64,000 nt of DNA. Source: Halobellus inordinatus (GTDB lineage Archaea; Halobacteriota; Halobacteria; Halobacteriales; Haloferacaceae). Both the position numbers and the translations under genes were made by a program. Where the stretch lies: the NCBI RefSeq assembly GCF_024464655.1, contig NZ_JANHAV010000001.1, forward strand, positions 62,001 through 126,000, written 5' to 3'. The notes beneath the pieces are model-generated. The model saw only the letters and a program-made list of their open reading frames with translations. It did no database searches and was not told where the DNA came from. Below, in pieces: positions 7,638-15,930 of this stretch (its first letter is position 1; each line of letters starts with the position of its first letter).

Positions 7638-10600
7638 CCGCCGGCACCTCCGCCTCCTCCTCGTCGCCGTCGTCGCTCAACTGAATCCCGGTGACGGCGC
7701 TGACGTTGTCGCCCTGCATCGTCACGCCGATGGCGCGCTCGGAGCGCTCCAGGAGCGCCGAGCGGTGCGAGACGACGACGAACTGAGCGTCCGCCGAGAG
7801 GTCGTCGACCATCTCACCCACGCGCTCGGCGTTGGCGGCGTCGAGGAAGGCGTCGACCTCGTCGAGCGCGTAGAACGGCGCGGGGTTGTGCCGCTGGATG
7901 GCGAAGATGAACGCCAGGGCGGTGAGAGACTTCTCGCCGCCGGACATCGCGTTCAGCCGCTGAATCGGCTTGTCGCCCGGCTGGGCTTTCATCGTCAATC
8001 CGCCCTCGAACGGATCGTCGGCGTCTTCGAGGTGGAGTTCGCCCGTCCCATCGGAGAGGCGCTCGAAGATCTCGGTGAAGTTCTCGTTGATCGCGTCGAA
8101 CGCCCGCATAAACGTCTCTTTCTTCTGTGCCTCGAAGCGGTCGATCCGCTCTTCGATGGCCTCGCGCTCGTCGACGAGGATGTCCCGGCGCTCCTGGAGG
8201 TCTTCGAGATCAGCCTTCACGTCGTCGTACTCGTCGATCGCGAGCATATTCACCGGTTCGAGCGCCTCCATCGCAGATGAAAGCCGCTCGATCTCGGATT
8301 CGACCTCCTCGTGGTCCGGAATGTTCTCGGGGTCGTAGTCGCCGACTTCCCCCTCCAACTCGTCGATCTCCCACGACAACCGCTCGACGCTATCTCGGAG
8401 CGAGTCCAGTTTCGACTCGACGCGGTCGACGTCGTCACGCTTCTCGTCGCGCTCGCTCTTTGCTTCCCGAAGCGTCGCCTGCAAGTCCGAGCGGTCCGAT
8501 TTGAGCTCTTTGAGCTCTTCTTCGAGCGCCTCGACGGCCTCGCGCTTCGCCTCGAGCGCCTCCTCGCGGTCTTCGATTCCGGCCTCTTTCTCGCGGATGA
8601 CGTCGCGGGCGTCGGCCTTCTGCTCTTGGGCGTTCTCGATCGTCTCTTCGAGGTCTGCGACGGCGTCTTCGGCGTACTCCTTCTCTAACTGGAGTTCGTT
8701 GAGCCGGCCGTCGAGGTCGTCCATTCGCTCTTCTTTCTCGTCGATGGACGCGCGGATACCGTCGGCTTCGGCCGTGAGTTCGGGGATCTTCGAGTCTTCG
8801 AGTTCGGATTCGAGGTCGTCGATCTCGGCTTCGACGTCGGCGATTTCGGCGTCGAGGTCGTCGATCTCTGCGTCTATCGTCCGCATCTCCTCGTCGACCT
8901 CGGCGCGCTTCTCGCGGAGGCGTTCGATCTCGGCTTCGAGGTCGTCGATCTCACGTTCGGCCTCCTCGACGTCGGCTTCGGCGGCCTCGATTTCGGCCTC
9001 GATCGAGCGGACGCGTTCGCGGGCGTCGGCCGCGCGGCTCCGGGCGTCCTCGATGTCTTCGTCGAGTTCGCGGATCTCCGCTTGTAGGCTCCGACGCCGG
9101 TCTTCTAACTCCTCGATCTCTTCTGCGAGCCGTTCGAGCCGGCCGCTGCCGGACTTCGAGAAGGAGTAGCGCGAGCCGCCGCCGGACCCGCCGGTCATCG
9201 CGCCGGAACGCTCGACGAGGTCGCCGTCGAGCGTCACCATCCGGTAGTCGCCCATCAGGTCGCGGGCGGTCTGCATATCCTCGACGACGAGCGTCGAGCC
9301 CAGCACGTACGAGAAGACGGACTCGTACTCGGCGTCGTAGTCGACGAGGTTGCGGGCGAAGTCGACGACGCCGGGGTGATCCGGGAGTCGCGGCAGCCCC
9401 CGGTCGTCCATCTTCGTGATCGGTAGGAACGTCGCCCGGCCGGCGTTTCGGGACTTGAGGTAGTCGATGCCGTCAGAGCCGACCCCGTCGTCGTCGACGA
9501 CGACGTGCGCGAGGCGGCCGCCGGCGGCCGTCTCACAGGCGGTCGCGTACTCGCCGTCGACGGCGCCTAATTGGCCGACGGTGCCGTGGATACCCGACAT
9601 CCCGGCGTTGAGGATCGTCGTGACCGCGCGCGGCCAGGAGTTGTCGCCGTCGTCGCCCGCGCGGGCCTCAAGCGTGGCGTACTCCGATTGCTTCGATTGG
9701 ATCTCCTCGACGACGTCGTCGAGGTCGTCTTTCAGTTCTGCCTTCTCCGCCTGGAGGTCGTCGACGACGCCCTCGATCTTCGATTCGTTCTTCTCGGCCT
9801 TGTCGAGTTCCGAGTAGAGGTCAGACACCTCGGCTTTCAGATCGGGCAGCGTCTCGCGGAGGTCCTCGATCTCCGCTTCGGTCTCGGATATTTCGGTCGC
9901 CCGTCGTCGCGTGTCGTCGAGGAGGCGATCCTTCTCGCGCTGGCGGTCGTTCTGTTCCGTTTTCAGCTCTTCGAGCCGGGCTTTCTTCTCGGCGAGATCG
10001 GATTTCAGCTCGTCGTACTCGGTGTCGACGTCGTCGATTTCGGCCTGGACTTCGGCCAGGTCCGTCTCCAGCGAGCCGATGTCGGACTTCACGGAGGCCT
10101 TCTCGACTTTGACAGAGCGGATCTCCGCGTCGAGTTCGTCGATCTCCTCCTGCTTGCGGTCGAGTTGGACGAACGCGTTCCGCCGCTCGCTCTCGGCGTC
10201 GTCGATTCGCTCTTCGGCGGCCTCGATGGCGTTCTCCAGCCGGTCGATCTCGCCTTTGACCTCCTCGATCTCGGATTTGATCCGGAGCTGTTCGTCCTCG
10301 CCCTTCCGTTCGATCTCCCGCGTGAGCGCTTCGAGTTCGTCCTCCAGCCGCGAGACGCGACCCTGTCGGCGGTCGAGTTCCTCGCGGTGCGATTCGAGCT
10401 TCGATTCGGTTCTCTCGGCTCGCTCCCGGGTCGCTTCGAGGTCCTCGCGCTTGTCTTCGAGTTCGGCGGCTTTCTGATAGCCCTCGTACTCCTCGCGCTC
10501 CTCGCGGAGCGACTTGTATTCCAGCGCCGTCTCGCGCTCGTCTTCGAGCTGGTCGAGTCGGGTCTCCTTCTCCCCGATCCGGAGGTCGGCCTCCTCGATC

Positions 10601-11226
10601 CGATCTTCGACGGCGTCGAGTTCCTCGAAGGCGTCCTCCTTCTTGGCGTCGAACTCGGCGACGCCGGCGATCTCGTCGATGATGCCCCGGCGCTGGTGGG
10701 GCGTCATATTGATGATCTCGGTGACGTCGCCCTGCATCACCACGTTGTAGCCCTCGGGCGTGATGCCCGCCTGCGCGAGGAGGTCCTGGATGTCCGAGAG
10801 GTTGCACGAGCGGCCGTTGAGGTAGTAATACGAGTAGTAGTTGTCCTCGGTCTCTTTCACGCGGCGCTTGACGCGGATCTCGGAGACGTCGCCGACGTCG
10901 TCGCTGCCCGCGGCGTTGACGAGTTGCGAACGCTCCAGCGTGCCGTCCGCGTTGTCGAGGACGACCGTGACGGTGGCCTCTTTGGGTCCGCCCCCGCCGC
11001 CGTCGCTGTCGTCGGCGTGACCGGGGTTGTAGATGAGATCAGTCAGCTTCTCGGCGCGGATGCCGCGCGTCCGGGCTAACCCGAGCGCGAACAGTACGCC
11101 GTCGATGATGTTCGACTTACCGGAGCCGTTCGGCCCCGTAACGACTGTGAAGTCCTCGTAGAACGGGATACGCGTGGTCCGCCCGAAGCTCTTGAAGCCG
11201 TCGAGGACGAGCTCTTTGATGTGCAT
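7630..11226 (-). CDS. smc: Chromosome segregation/condensin ATPase SMC
   Basis: The 1198-residue protein has full SMC architecture: a Walker A GPNGSGKSNIIDG at residues 31-43, a long coiled coil, a hinge at about 520-680 (glycine-rich, VGQLGAVDGEYATACETAAGG), a second coiled coil, then the signature motif MSGGEKSLTALAF near 1092 and the Walker B/D-loop ALDEVDAFLDAAN near 1113. The signature starts with Met where Leu is usual, a conservative change. It compacts and helps separate the chromosome with the kleisin ScpA, whose gene overlaps its 3' end. Length is normal for archaeal SMC. The coils are extremely rich in Asp and Glu, as expected for a halophile. Confidence 0.97.
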   Translation of the reverse strand: MHIKELVLDGFKSFGRTTRIPFYEDFTVVTGPNGSGKSNIIDGVLFALGLARTRGIRAEKLTDLIYNPGHADDSDGGGGGPKEATVTVVLDNADGTLERSQLVNAAGSDDVGDVSEIRVKRRVKETEDNYYSYYYLNGRSCNLSDIQDLLAQAGITPEGYNVVMQGDVTEIINMTPHQRRGIIDEIAGVAEFDAKKEDAFEELDAVEDRIEEADLRIGEKETRLDQLEDERETALEYKSLREEREEYEGYQKAAELEDKREDLEATRERAERTESKLESHREELDRRQGRVSRLEDELEALTREIERKGEDEQLRIKSEIEEVKGEIDRLENAIEAAEERIDDAESERRNAFVQLDRKQEEIDELDAEIRSVKVEKASVKSDIGSLETDLAEVQAEIDDVDTEYDELKSDLAEKKARLEELKTEQNDRQREKDRLLDDTRRRATEISETEAEIEDLRETLPDLKAEVSDLYSELDKAEKNESKIEGVVDDLQAEKAELKDDLDDVVEEIQSKQSEYATLEARAGDDGDNSWPRAVTTILNAGMSGIHGTVGQLGAVDGEYATACETAAGGRLAHVVVDDDGVGSDGIDYLKSRNAGRATFLPITKMDDRGLPRLPDHPGVVDFARNLVDYDAEYESVFSYVLGSTLVVEDMQTARDLMGDYRMVTLDGDLVERSGAMTGGSGGGSRYSFSKSGSGRLERLAEEIEELEDRRRSLQAEIRELDEDIEDARSRAADARERVRSIEAEIEAAEADVEEAEREIDDLEAEIERLREKRAEVDEEMRTIDAEIDDLDAEIADVEAEIDDLESELEDSKIPELTAEADGIRASIDEKEERMDDLDGRLNELQLEKEYAEDAVADLEETIENAQEQKADARDVIREKEAGIEDREEALEAKREAVEALEEELKELKSDRSDLQATLREAKSERDEKRDDVDRVESKLDSLRDSVERLSWEIDELEGEVGDYDPENIPDHEEVESEIERLSSAMEALEPVNMLAIDEYDDVKADLEDLQERRDILVDEREAIEERIDRFEAQKKETFMRAFDAINENFTEIFERLSDGTGELHLEDADDPFEGGLTMKAQPGDKPIQRLNAMSGGEKSLTALAFIFAIQRHNPAPFYALDEVDAFLDAANAERVGEMVDDLSADAQFVVVSHRSALLERSERAIGVTMQGDNVSAVTGIQLSDDGDEEEAEVPADD

Positions 11227-11255
11227 AGGTTGCTCGTAGCGGGCGGAGCGCCCGA

Positions 11256-11741
11256 TTATGCGACGATGATGTCGTCGTCTTCGGTCGCCGCCTCGTCGTC
11301 ACCCTCGGTTTCGTTCGTCTTAGTATCGTCGTCCTTCGATTCGACCTCGCTCGGGATGTGGTCGTCCGCGTCGGCGTCGATGAAGTCCGCGTCGTCGGAC
11401 TGCTGTGCGGACGTTTCGCGGCGCGACTCCGCCTGCGCCGGCGACTCCTGGTGTGGGTCCATCGGGTCTTCCGCGGTGTTCGCCTCGGCGTCGGATTCGG
11501 CGGCCGCCTCGGGTTCGGACTGGGCGTCCGACGCCGATTCGGGCTCCGATGCCGATTCGGGCTCCGACGCGACGACGTTGTCGTGACCGACCGGACGGGT
11601 CCCGGCCGCGAGGTCGACTTCGACCTCCTCTTCGAGGAGCCGAACGCGCTCTTTCGTCTCGACGAGCTCTTCGGTCAGCCCGTTGACGGCGGCCTGTAGC
11701 TCCGCGACCTTCGACTCGAGCTCCTCCACACGGTTGCTCAT
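11256..11741 (-). CDS. Uncharacterised coiled-coil/acidic tail protein upstream of smc
   Basis: A 161-residue protein. Residues 1-40 form a leucine-heptad coiled coil (MSNRVEELESKVAELQAAV, then two more heptad stretches to EEEVEV). The rest is disordered and acidic, with tandem ASEPES units and a final EDDDIIVA. The frame continues upstream to 11786, but the ATG at 11741 begins the coiled coil and is preferred. It lies 29 bases before smc on the same strand, so it is probably the first gene of an smc-scpA operon. A role as a structural or regulatory partner of condensin is inference from position only. I recognise no catalytic motif. Confidence 0.75.
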   Translation of the reverse strand: MSNRVEELESKVAELQAAVNGLTEELVETKERVRLLEEEVEVDLAAGTRPVGHDNVVASEPESASEPESASDAQSEPEAAAESDAEANTAEDPMDPHQESPAQAESRRETSAQQSDDADFIDADADDHIPSEVESKDDDTKTNETEGDDEAATEDDDIIVA

Positions 11742-11867
11742 AGGGTAGATAGCCCGTCTCCGGCCACATAAACGTACGTCAGACACCTACCCAGGAAGTG
11801 ATAGTTGACGTGAATATCCGATTCGACGGACGCCGGTAGCACCGGCTGCGACGGGGCGCCGAACCTC

Positions 11868-12767
11868 TCACCGGAGATGCCGATCGAAGAACGCTTCGGT
11901 CCAGCCGAGCGTGAACGGCCGCTGCGTCTCGTGGACGCCGTGGCCGGCGTCGGCCGCGACCACGCACTCGGCGGTGACGTCGCTCTCTTCCAGCATATCG
12001 TGGAACAGTTCCGAGGCCATCGCCGGAACGACGTCGTCGTCCTCGCCGTGGAGGAGCAAAATTGGGGGCACGTCGGCCGCGGCGTCCGTCTGTGAGGTGT
12101 CCCGCGCTCCCGGCTGTCCGTTACCACCCAGATACGTCGACGGCGACGCTCGCTCCCAGGCGTCCGGTGCCGACTCGCGGTCACCGCCCAGCAGCGCCAC
12201 GAGACCGTCGGTTTCGGGCTGGTGTTCCAGTGCGTACGTGCCGGCGACGCCGACGACTGCGGCGATCCCGTCGTGTGCGCTGGATGCGGCCGCGGCGTCG
12301 ATCGGAACACCGGCGAACGCCGATTCGTGTGGCGCAAACGACGCCTCTCCGGCCGTCACCGCGGCGAGGACGGCGAGGTGTGCGCCCGTGCCGTGGCCGA
12401 ACGCGCCGACGCGGTCCGGGTCGACGCCGACGTCGTCCGCGGCGCGAAGCCACCGGACCGCGGCCTTCAGATCCCGAATCTGGGCGGGGAAGCTCGCGAC
12501 GTCGCTGCCGCGATACGCCGGGACGACGCAGACGTAGCCGCGCTCGGCCAGATCGAGCGCGTACCGCGCCAGTTCGCCGCTGTCGGGGGCGCGACCGCGA
12601 CTGCCGGGAACGAGGACGACGGCGGCGCGGCGGGCAGCGTCGGCTGTCCCGAACCCGGCCGTCGCCGGGCGATAGAGATCGAGATGGAGGGGGCTGCCGT
12701 CAGGGGCCGCGAAGGTGACCCCGCGGCGAACGTCGATCCCGGCAGCGTCGGCCAGCGAGTCGCTCAT
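11868..12767 (-). CDS. Alpha/beta-hydrolase fold protein, nucleophile Ser replaced by Gly
   Basis: The 299-residue protein resembles dienelactone hydrolase/acetyl-esterase type alpha/beta hydrolases. It has an N-terminal beta region LHLDLYRPA, an oxyanion region VLVPGSRGRAP at about residue 52, a nucleophile elbow at 124-128, and the expected acid (LLLHGEDDDVVPA, about 243) and His (DAGHGVHE, about 276). The elbow reads GHGTG where GxSxG is expected, and I confirmed this on the nucleotide sequence (GGC CAC GGC ACG GGC). It may be catalytically dead, or use the adjacent Thr, or have a non-hydrolytic role. No signal peptide is seen. It sits between the smc cluster and an MFS carrier on the same strand with moderate gaps. 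Confidence 0.8.
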   Translation of the reverse strand: MSDSLADAAGIDVRRGVTFAAPDGSPLHLDLYRPATAGFGTADAARRAAVVLVPGSRGRAPDSGELARYALDLAERGYVCVVPAYRGSDVASFPAQIRDLKAAVRWLRAADDVGVDPDRVGAFGHGTGAHLAVLAAVTAGEASFAPHESAFAGVPIDAAAASSAHDGIAAVVGVAGTYALEHQPETDGLVALLGGDRESAPDAWERASPSTYLGGNGQPGARDTSQTDAAADVPPILLLHGEDDDVVPAMASELFHDMLEESDVTAECVVAADAGHGVHETQRPFTLGWTEAFFDRHLR

Positions 12768-12846
12768 CGGGCGTGCCGTCGATGGGACCGAGGGAATAGG
12801 TTACGGAAGCGCGAGGAAGACGTCGAATAGCGCCGTGTCCCCTCCG

Positions 12847-14148
12847 TCACGCACGAACCCCCGTCTCGGCCCACTGCCGGGCCAGGAGGAACAGCCCCGC
12901 CGAGAGGACGCTGATGAGTGCCATCCCGAGGAACACGGGGATGTACGTCCCGTACAGGTCGAACGAGAGGTTCGCGAGATAAGGATCGAGCGCACCCGCG
13001 AAGGCTGAGGAGACGGACGCGACACCGAACAGTCCGTTCAGATTCTGCGCTCCGAAGAGGTCTGCCATCACCGGCGTCATCAGCGCCCCGAGTCCGGCGT
13101 ATCCGAACCCGAACAGCGCCGACATAGCGAGCACCACTCCCGCGTCGTGTATCTGCGTGATCGGAACCGTCAGCACCCCGATCACGACCGCGTTGCCGGC
13201 GAGGACGTGCGTCGTGTCCAACCGGTCGGCGAGGTAGCCGGTGACGAACTTCCCGATGGTGTTGGTCGCTCCGATCACGCTGATTGCGAAGACGCCGGCC
13301 TGTGCTCCGATATCGACCGACCGGGCGAACTCGACGAAGTTGACCGTCAGCGACAAGGGCACGAGATACGATCCGAGAAACGCCAGAAAGAACACGGCGA
13401 ACGACGGCGACAGCACGACAGATCGGACGTCACGCAACTGTTCACGGGCGGAGGGGTAAGACCGGTCGTCGGCAGTCGTCACGAACTCCGCGGAGGCGTC
13501 GATACCGAGTCGTTCCGGCCGGTCGGCAATCAGGACCGTCGCAACTGCGAGGGCGACGCTCACTAACAACGCCAGCGCGAAGTACGCGCGCTGCCAGCCC
13601 AGCGCTTCGATCAACAGACGAGCGAACGGTGGCATCGCCATCATCCCGACCCCGGCACCCGCGGTCGCGATCCCCGTGGCGATGCCCCGTCGCCGCTCGA
13701 ACCAGAACACCGGTGTCACGTATGCGATGACCATCACGATGCTGAATCCGATGCCGACTGCGATCCCATAACACACCAGCACGCCTATGAAACTGGAGAA
13801 GATGCTCGTCCCGAACAGGCCGCCGACGATCAGCACAGACCCGAGCGCGAACAGTCGGCGGACGTCGTACCGGTCGATGGTGAACCCGAACACCGCCGCG
13901 CCGACGTACATCATCACCGACTGCAGAGAGAAAATAAGGGACGTGTTAGCGTGCGACATTCCGAACGCGGTGACGAGGTGGCCGAAAAAGACGCTGAACG
14001 AGTACAGGAGCCCGTAGATCAGCAGCCCGCCGAGAAAGCACGAGGCAACGACGAACCAACCGTAGTAGAGATCCAGCCCGGCCAACAGCCGCCGGACGTC
14101 GATGAACTGACCGACCCGCGTCGAACGCGGCGGTGAGTTTGGGCCCAC
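12847..14148 (-). CDS. MFS transporter, monocarboxylate/OFA-like
   Basis: A 433-residue major facilitator protein with 12 predicted spans. It starts LDLYYGWFVVASCFLGGLLIY, which is typical of the oxalate/formate antiporter and monocarboxylate transporter-like group. The family loop 2-3 region is FTIDRYDVRRLFALG. Helix 4-5 residues (TPVFWFERRRGIATGIATAG) carry the conserved WFxRRRGxATG motif. A cytoplasmic linker is near residue 210. It likely moves an organic anion, but the substrate is not evident. The first ATG is used because the first helix starts about 28 residues in. The gene is divergent from gatB. Confidence 0.85.
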   Translation of the reverse strand: MGPNSPPRSTRVGQFIDVRRLLAGLDLYYGWFVVASCFLGGLLIYGLLYSFSVFFGHLVTAFGMSHANTSLIFSLQSVMMYVGAAVFGFTIDRYDVRRLFALGSVLIVGGLFGTSIFSSFIGVLVCYGIAVGIGFSIVMVIAYVTPVFWFERRRGIATGIATAGAGVGMMAMPPFARLLIEALGWQRAYFALALLVSVALAVATVLIADRPERLGIDASAEFVTTADDRSYPSAREQLRDVRSVVLSPSFAVFFLAFLGSYLVPLSLTVNFVEFARSVDIGAQAGVFAISVIGATNTIGKFVTGYLADRLDTTHVLAGNAVVIGVLTVPITQIHDAGVVLAMSALFGFGYAGLGALMTPVMADLFGAQNLNGLFGVASVSSAFAGALDPYLANLSFDLYGTYIPVFLGMALISVLSAGLFLLARQWAETGVRA

Positions 14149-14260
14149 AGTTCCAATCGAGCGTTATTGATCGTCCGGCGAAAAAACTCCCGGTGGTATG
14201 GGCGCTAGCGGACAGTGGTCAGGGTGCTTTCGGCGCCCACCTATCCGACCGTCCCGTTAG

Positions 14261-14267
14261 CCTTTAG
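14261..14267 (+). promoter_or_regulatory. TATA-like box of gatB
   Basis: CCTTTAG centred about 29 bases before the gatB ATG at 14293 fits a leaderless promoter. Upstream, between the divergent MFS gene and gatB, I see no other clear signal. Confidence 0.45.
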
Positions 14268-14292
14268 CCCCGCTACGTCGAATCACGCGTCA

Positions 14293-15783
14293 ATGACCGC
14301 GAAGGCGCTCTCCCAGCGCGATCTCGCCACCGTCATCGGGTTGGAGGTCCACGTCCAACTCGAGACGGACACGAAGATCTTCTGTGGGTGTTCGACCGAA
14401 CCGGCGGACGACGAAGAGCCCAACAGCCGTACCTGCCCGATCTGTCTCGGCCTGCCGGGTGCGTTACCCGTCCTGAACGAGGGGGCCGTCGAGGCCGCCG
14501 TGAAGGTCGGAAAGGCGCTCGACGCCGACGTCGCCGAACACACCCGGTTCCACCGGAAGAACTACTACTACCCCGACCTGCCGAAGAACTTCCAGATCAC
14601 GCAGTACGACGCCCCGATCTGCGCCGACGGCACCCTCGAAGTCTCCGTCGAGGGCGAGCGCCGCGAGATCGGCATCGAACGCGCCCACCTCGAAGAGGAC
14701 CCGGGCAGCCTCCAGCACAAGGGCGGCAGCATCGACACCGCAGACTACACGCTCGTCGACTACAACCGCGCCGGCACGCCGCTGATGGAGATCGTCACCC
14801 GCCCCGACTTCCGCAGTCCTCAGGAGACCCGCGCGTTCCTCGCGAAACTCGAAGAGGTCCTCGAATACCTCAGCGTCTTCGACTCTACGCGCGACGGGTC
14901 GCTCCGCGTCGACGCCAACATCTCGCTCGTCCCGGCCGACGAGGTCGACGACGACGGCTCGATCAGCGTCGAGTCGCTGGAGGCGGCCAACCGGACCGAG
15001 GTGAAGAACATCTCCAGTCACAAGGGCGCAGAGCAGGCGCTCGCCTACGAGGTGACGCGGCAGAAGAACGCCGTCCAGCGCGGCCGCGCGGTCGAACAGG
15101 AGACGCGCCACTGGGACGAGTCACGCGGCATCACGGTCTCGATGCGCTCGAAGGAAGAAGAAAAGGACTACCGCTACTTCCGCGAGGCCGACCTGCCGCC
15201 GCTCGAAGTCTCCGACTGGAAAGCGAAGATCGACATCCCCGAACTCCCCGACGCCCGCCGCGAGCGCTTCCGCGAGGAGTACGGCCTCGACGCCGAGTCG
15301 GCGGCGAAGCTCACCTCGACGAAGGAGGTCGCAGACTTCTTCGAGGACGTCGCCTCCCAGTTCGACCCCGACTTGGCGGCGACGTGGGTCGCGGACAACT
15401 TACTGGGCGAACTCAACTACCGCGATATGGCGATCACCGACGTCGACGACCGCCTCGAGGAGTTCACGCGTCTCGTCGAACTCGTCGACGCCGACGAGAT
15501 TACGACGAAGAACGCCGAGGAGATCGTCCTCCGGACGATGCTCGACGAGGGCGAGGACCCCGACACGGTCATCGAGGCGGAGGGCCTCGGCACGGCCGAC
15601 GACGACGAGGTCGACGTCGCGGTCGCGGAAGCCATCGAGGAGAACCCCGACGCCGTCGAGGACTACCACGCCGGCGAGGGCGGCGCGATCAACTTCCTCG
15701 TGGGGCAAGTGATGCAGAAGACCGGCGGCAGCGCCGACCCCGGCGACGTGAACCAGAAGCTCCGCGAGCGACTCGACGAGTAG
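14293..15783 (+). CDS. gatB: Asp-tRNA(Asn)/Glu-tRNA(Gln) amidotransferase subunit B
   Basis: The 496-residue GatB is the kinase subunit of GatCAB, which converts misacylated Asp-tRNA(Asn) or Glu-tRNA(Gln) to the amide form in the cytosol. It has VIGLEVHVQLETDTKIFCGC at about 14-33 and the zinc-binding cysteine pair in CPICLGLPGALPVLN. Further on are FHRKNYYYPDLPKNFQ and IERAHLEEDPG. A C-terminal helical YqeY-like tail follows (about 350-496), ending in a GGxxxFLVGQVMQ-type segment. An upstream in-frame GTG at 14215 exists, but similarity starts at this ATG. GatA and GatC are not in the window. Confidence 0.95.
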   Translation: MTAKALSQRDLATVIGLEVHVQLETDTKIFCGCSTEPADDEEPNSRTCPICLGLPGALPVLNEGAVEAAVKVGKALDADVAEHTRFHRKNYYYPDLPKNFQITQYDAPICADGTLEVSVEGERREIGIERAHLEEDPGSLQHKGGSIDTADYTLVDYNRAGTPLMEIVTRPDFRSPQETRAFLAKLEEVLEYLSVFDSTRDGSLRVDANISLVPADEVDDDGSISVESLEAANRTEVKNISSHKGAEQALAYEVTRQKNAVQRGRAVEQETRHWDESRGITVSMRSKEEEKDYRYFREADLPPLEVSDWKAKIDIPELPDARRERFREEYGLDAESAAKLTSTKEVADFFEDVASQFDPDLAATWVADNLLGELNYRDMAITDVDDRLEEFTRLVELVDADEITTKNAEEIVLRTMLDEGEDPDTVIEAEGLGTADDDEVDVAVAEAIEENPDAVEDYHAGEGGAINFLVGQVMQKTGGSADPGDVNQKLRERLDE

Positions 15784-15897
15784 CGACCCCGTCTCGATTC
15801 GAGGAGCTGCGACGCCCGCCACACTGCGAGCGCCTGAAACGGCTGTTTCGCGCGCACGGGCGCGCTGTCCGCTGATTTTGCACGATTCGGCGCGAAA

Positions 15898-15905
15898 GCT
15901 TTAGG
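15898..15905 (+). promoter_or_regulatory. TATA-like box of topA
   Basis: GCTTTAGG preceded by a purine-rich CGAAA BRE-like stretch lies about 29 bases before the topA ATG at 15931, consistent with a leaderless transcript. Confidence 0.5.
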
Positions 15906-15930
15906 CCGGCCCCTCGCTTATCGCCGGGCA

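Noticed and set aside
9571-11079. Long open frame antisense to smc (502 residues)
   Set aside because: High GC and Glu/Asp-rich coiled-coil codons keep the opposite strand open; no motif is present while smc shows full SMC motifs.
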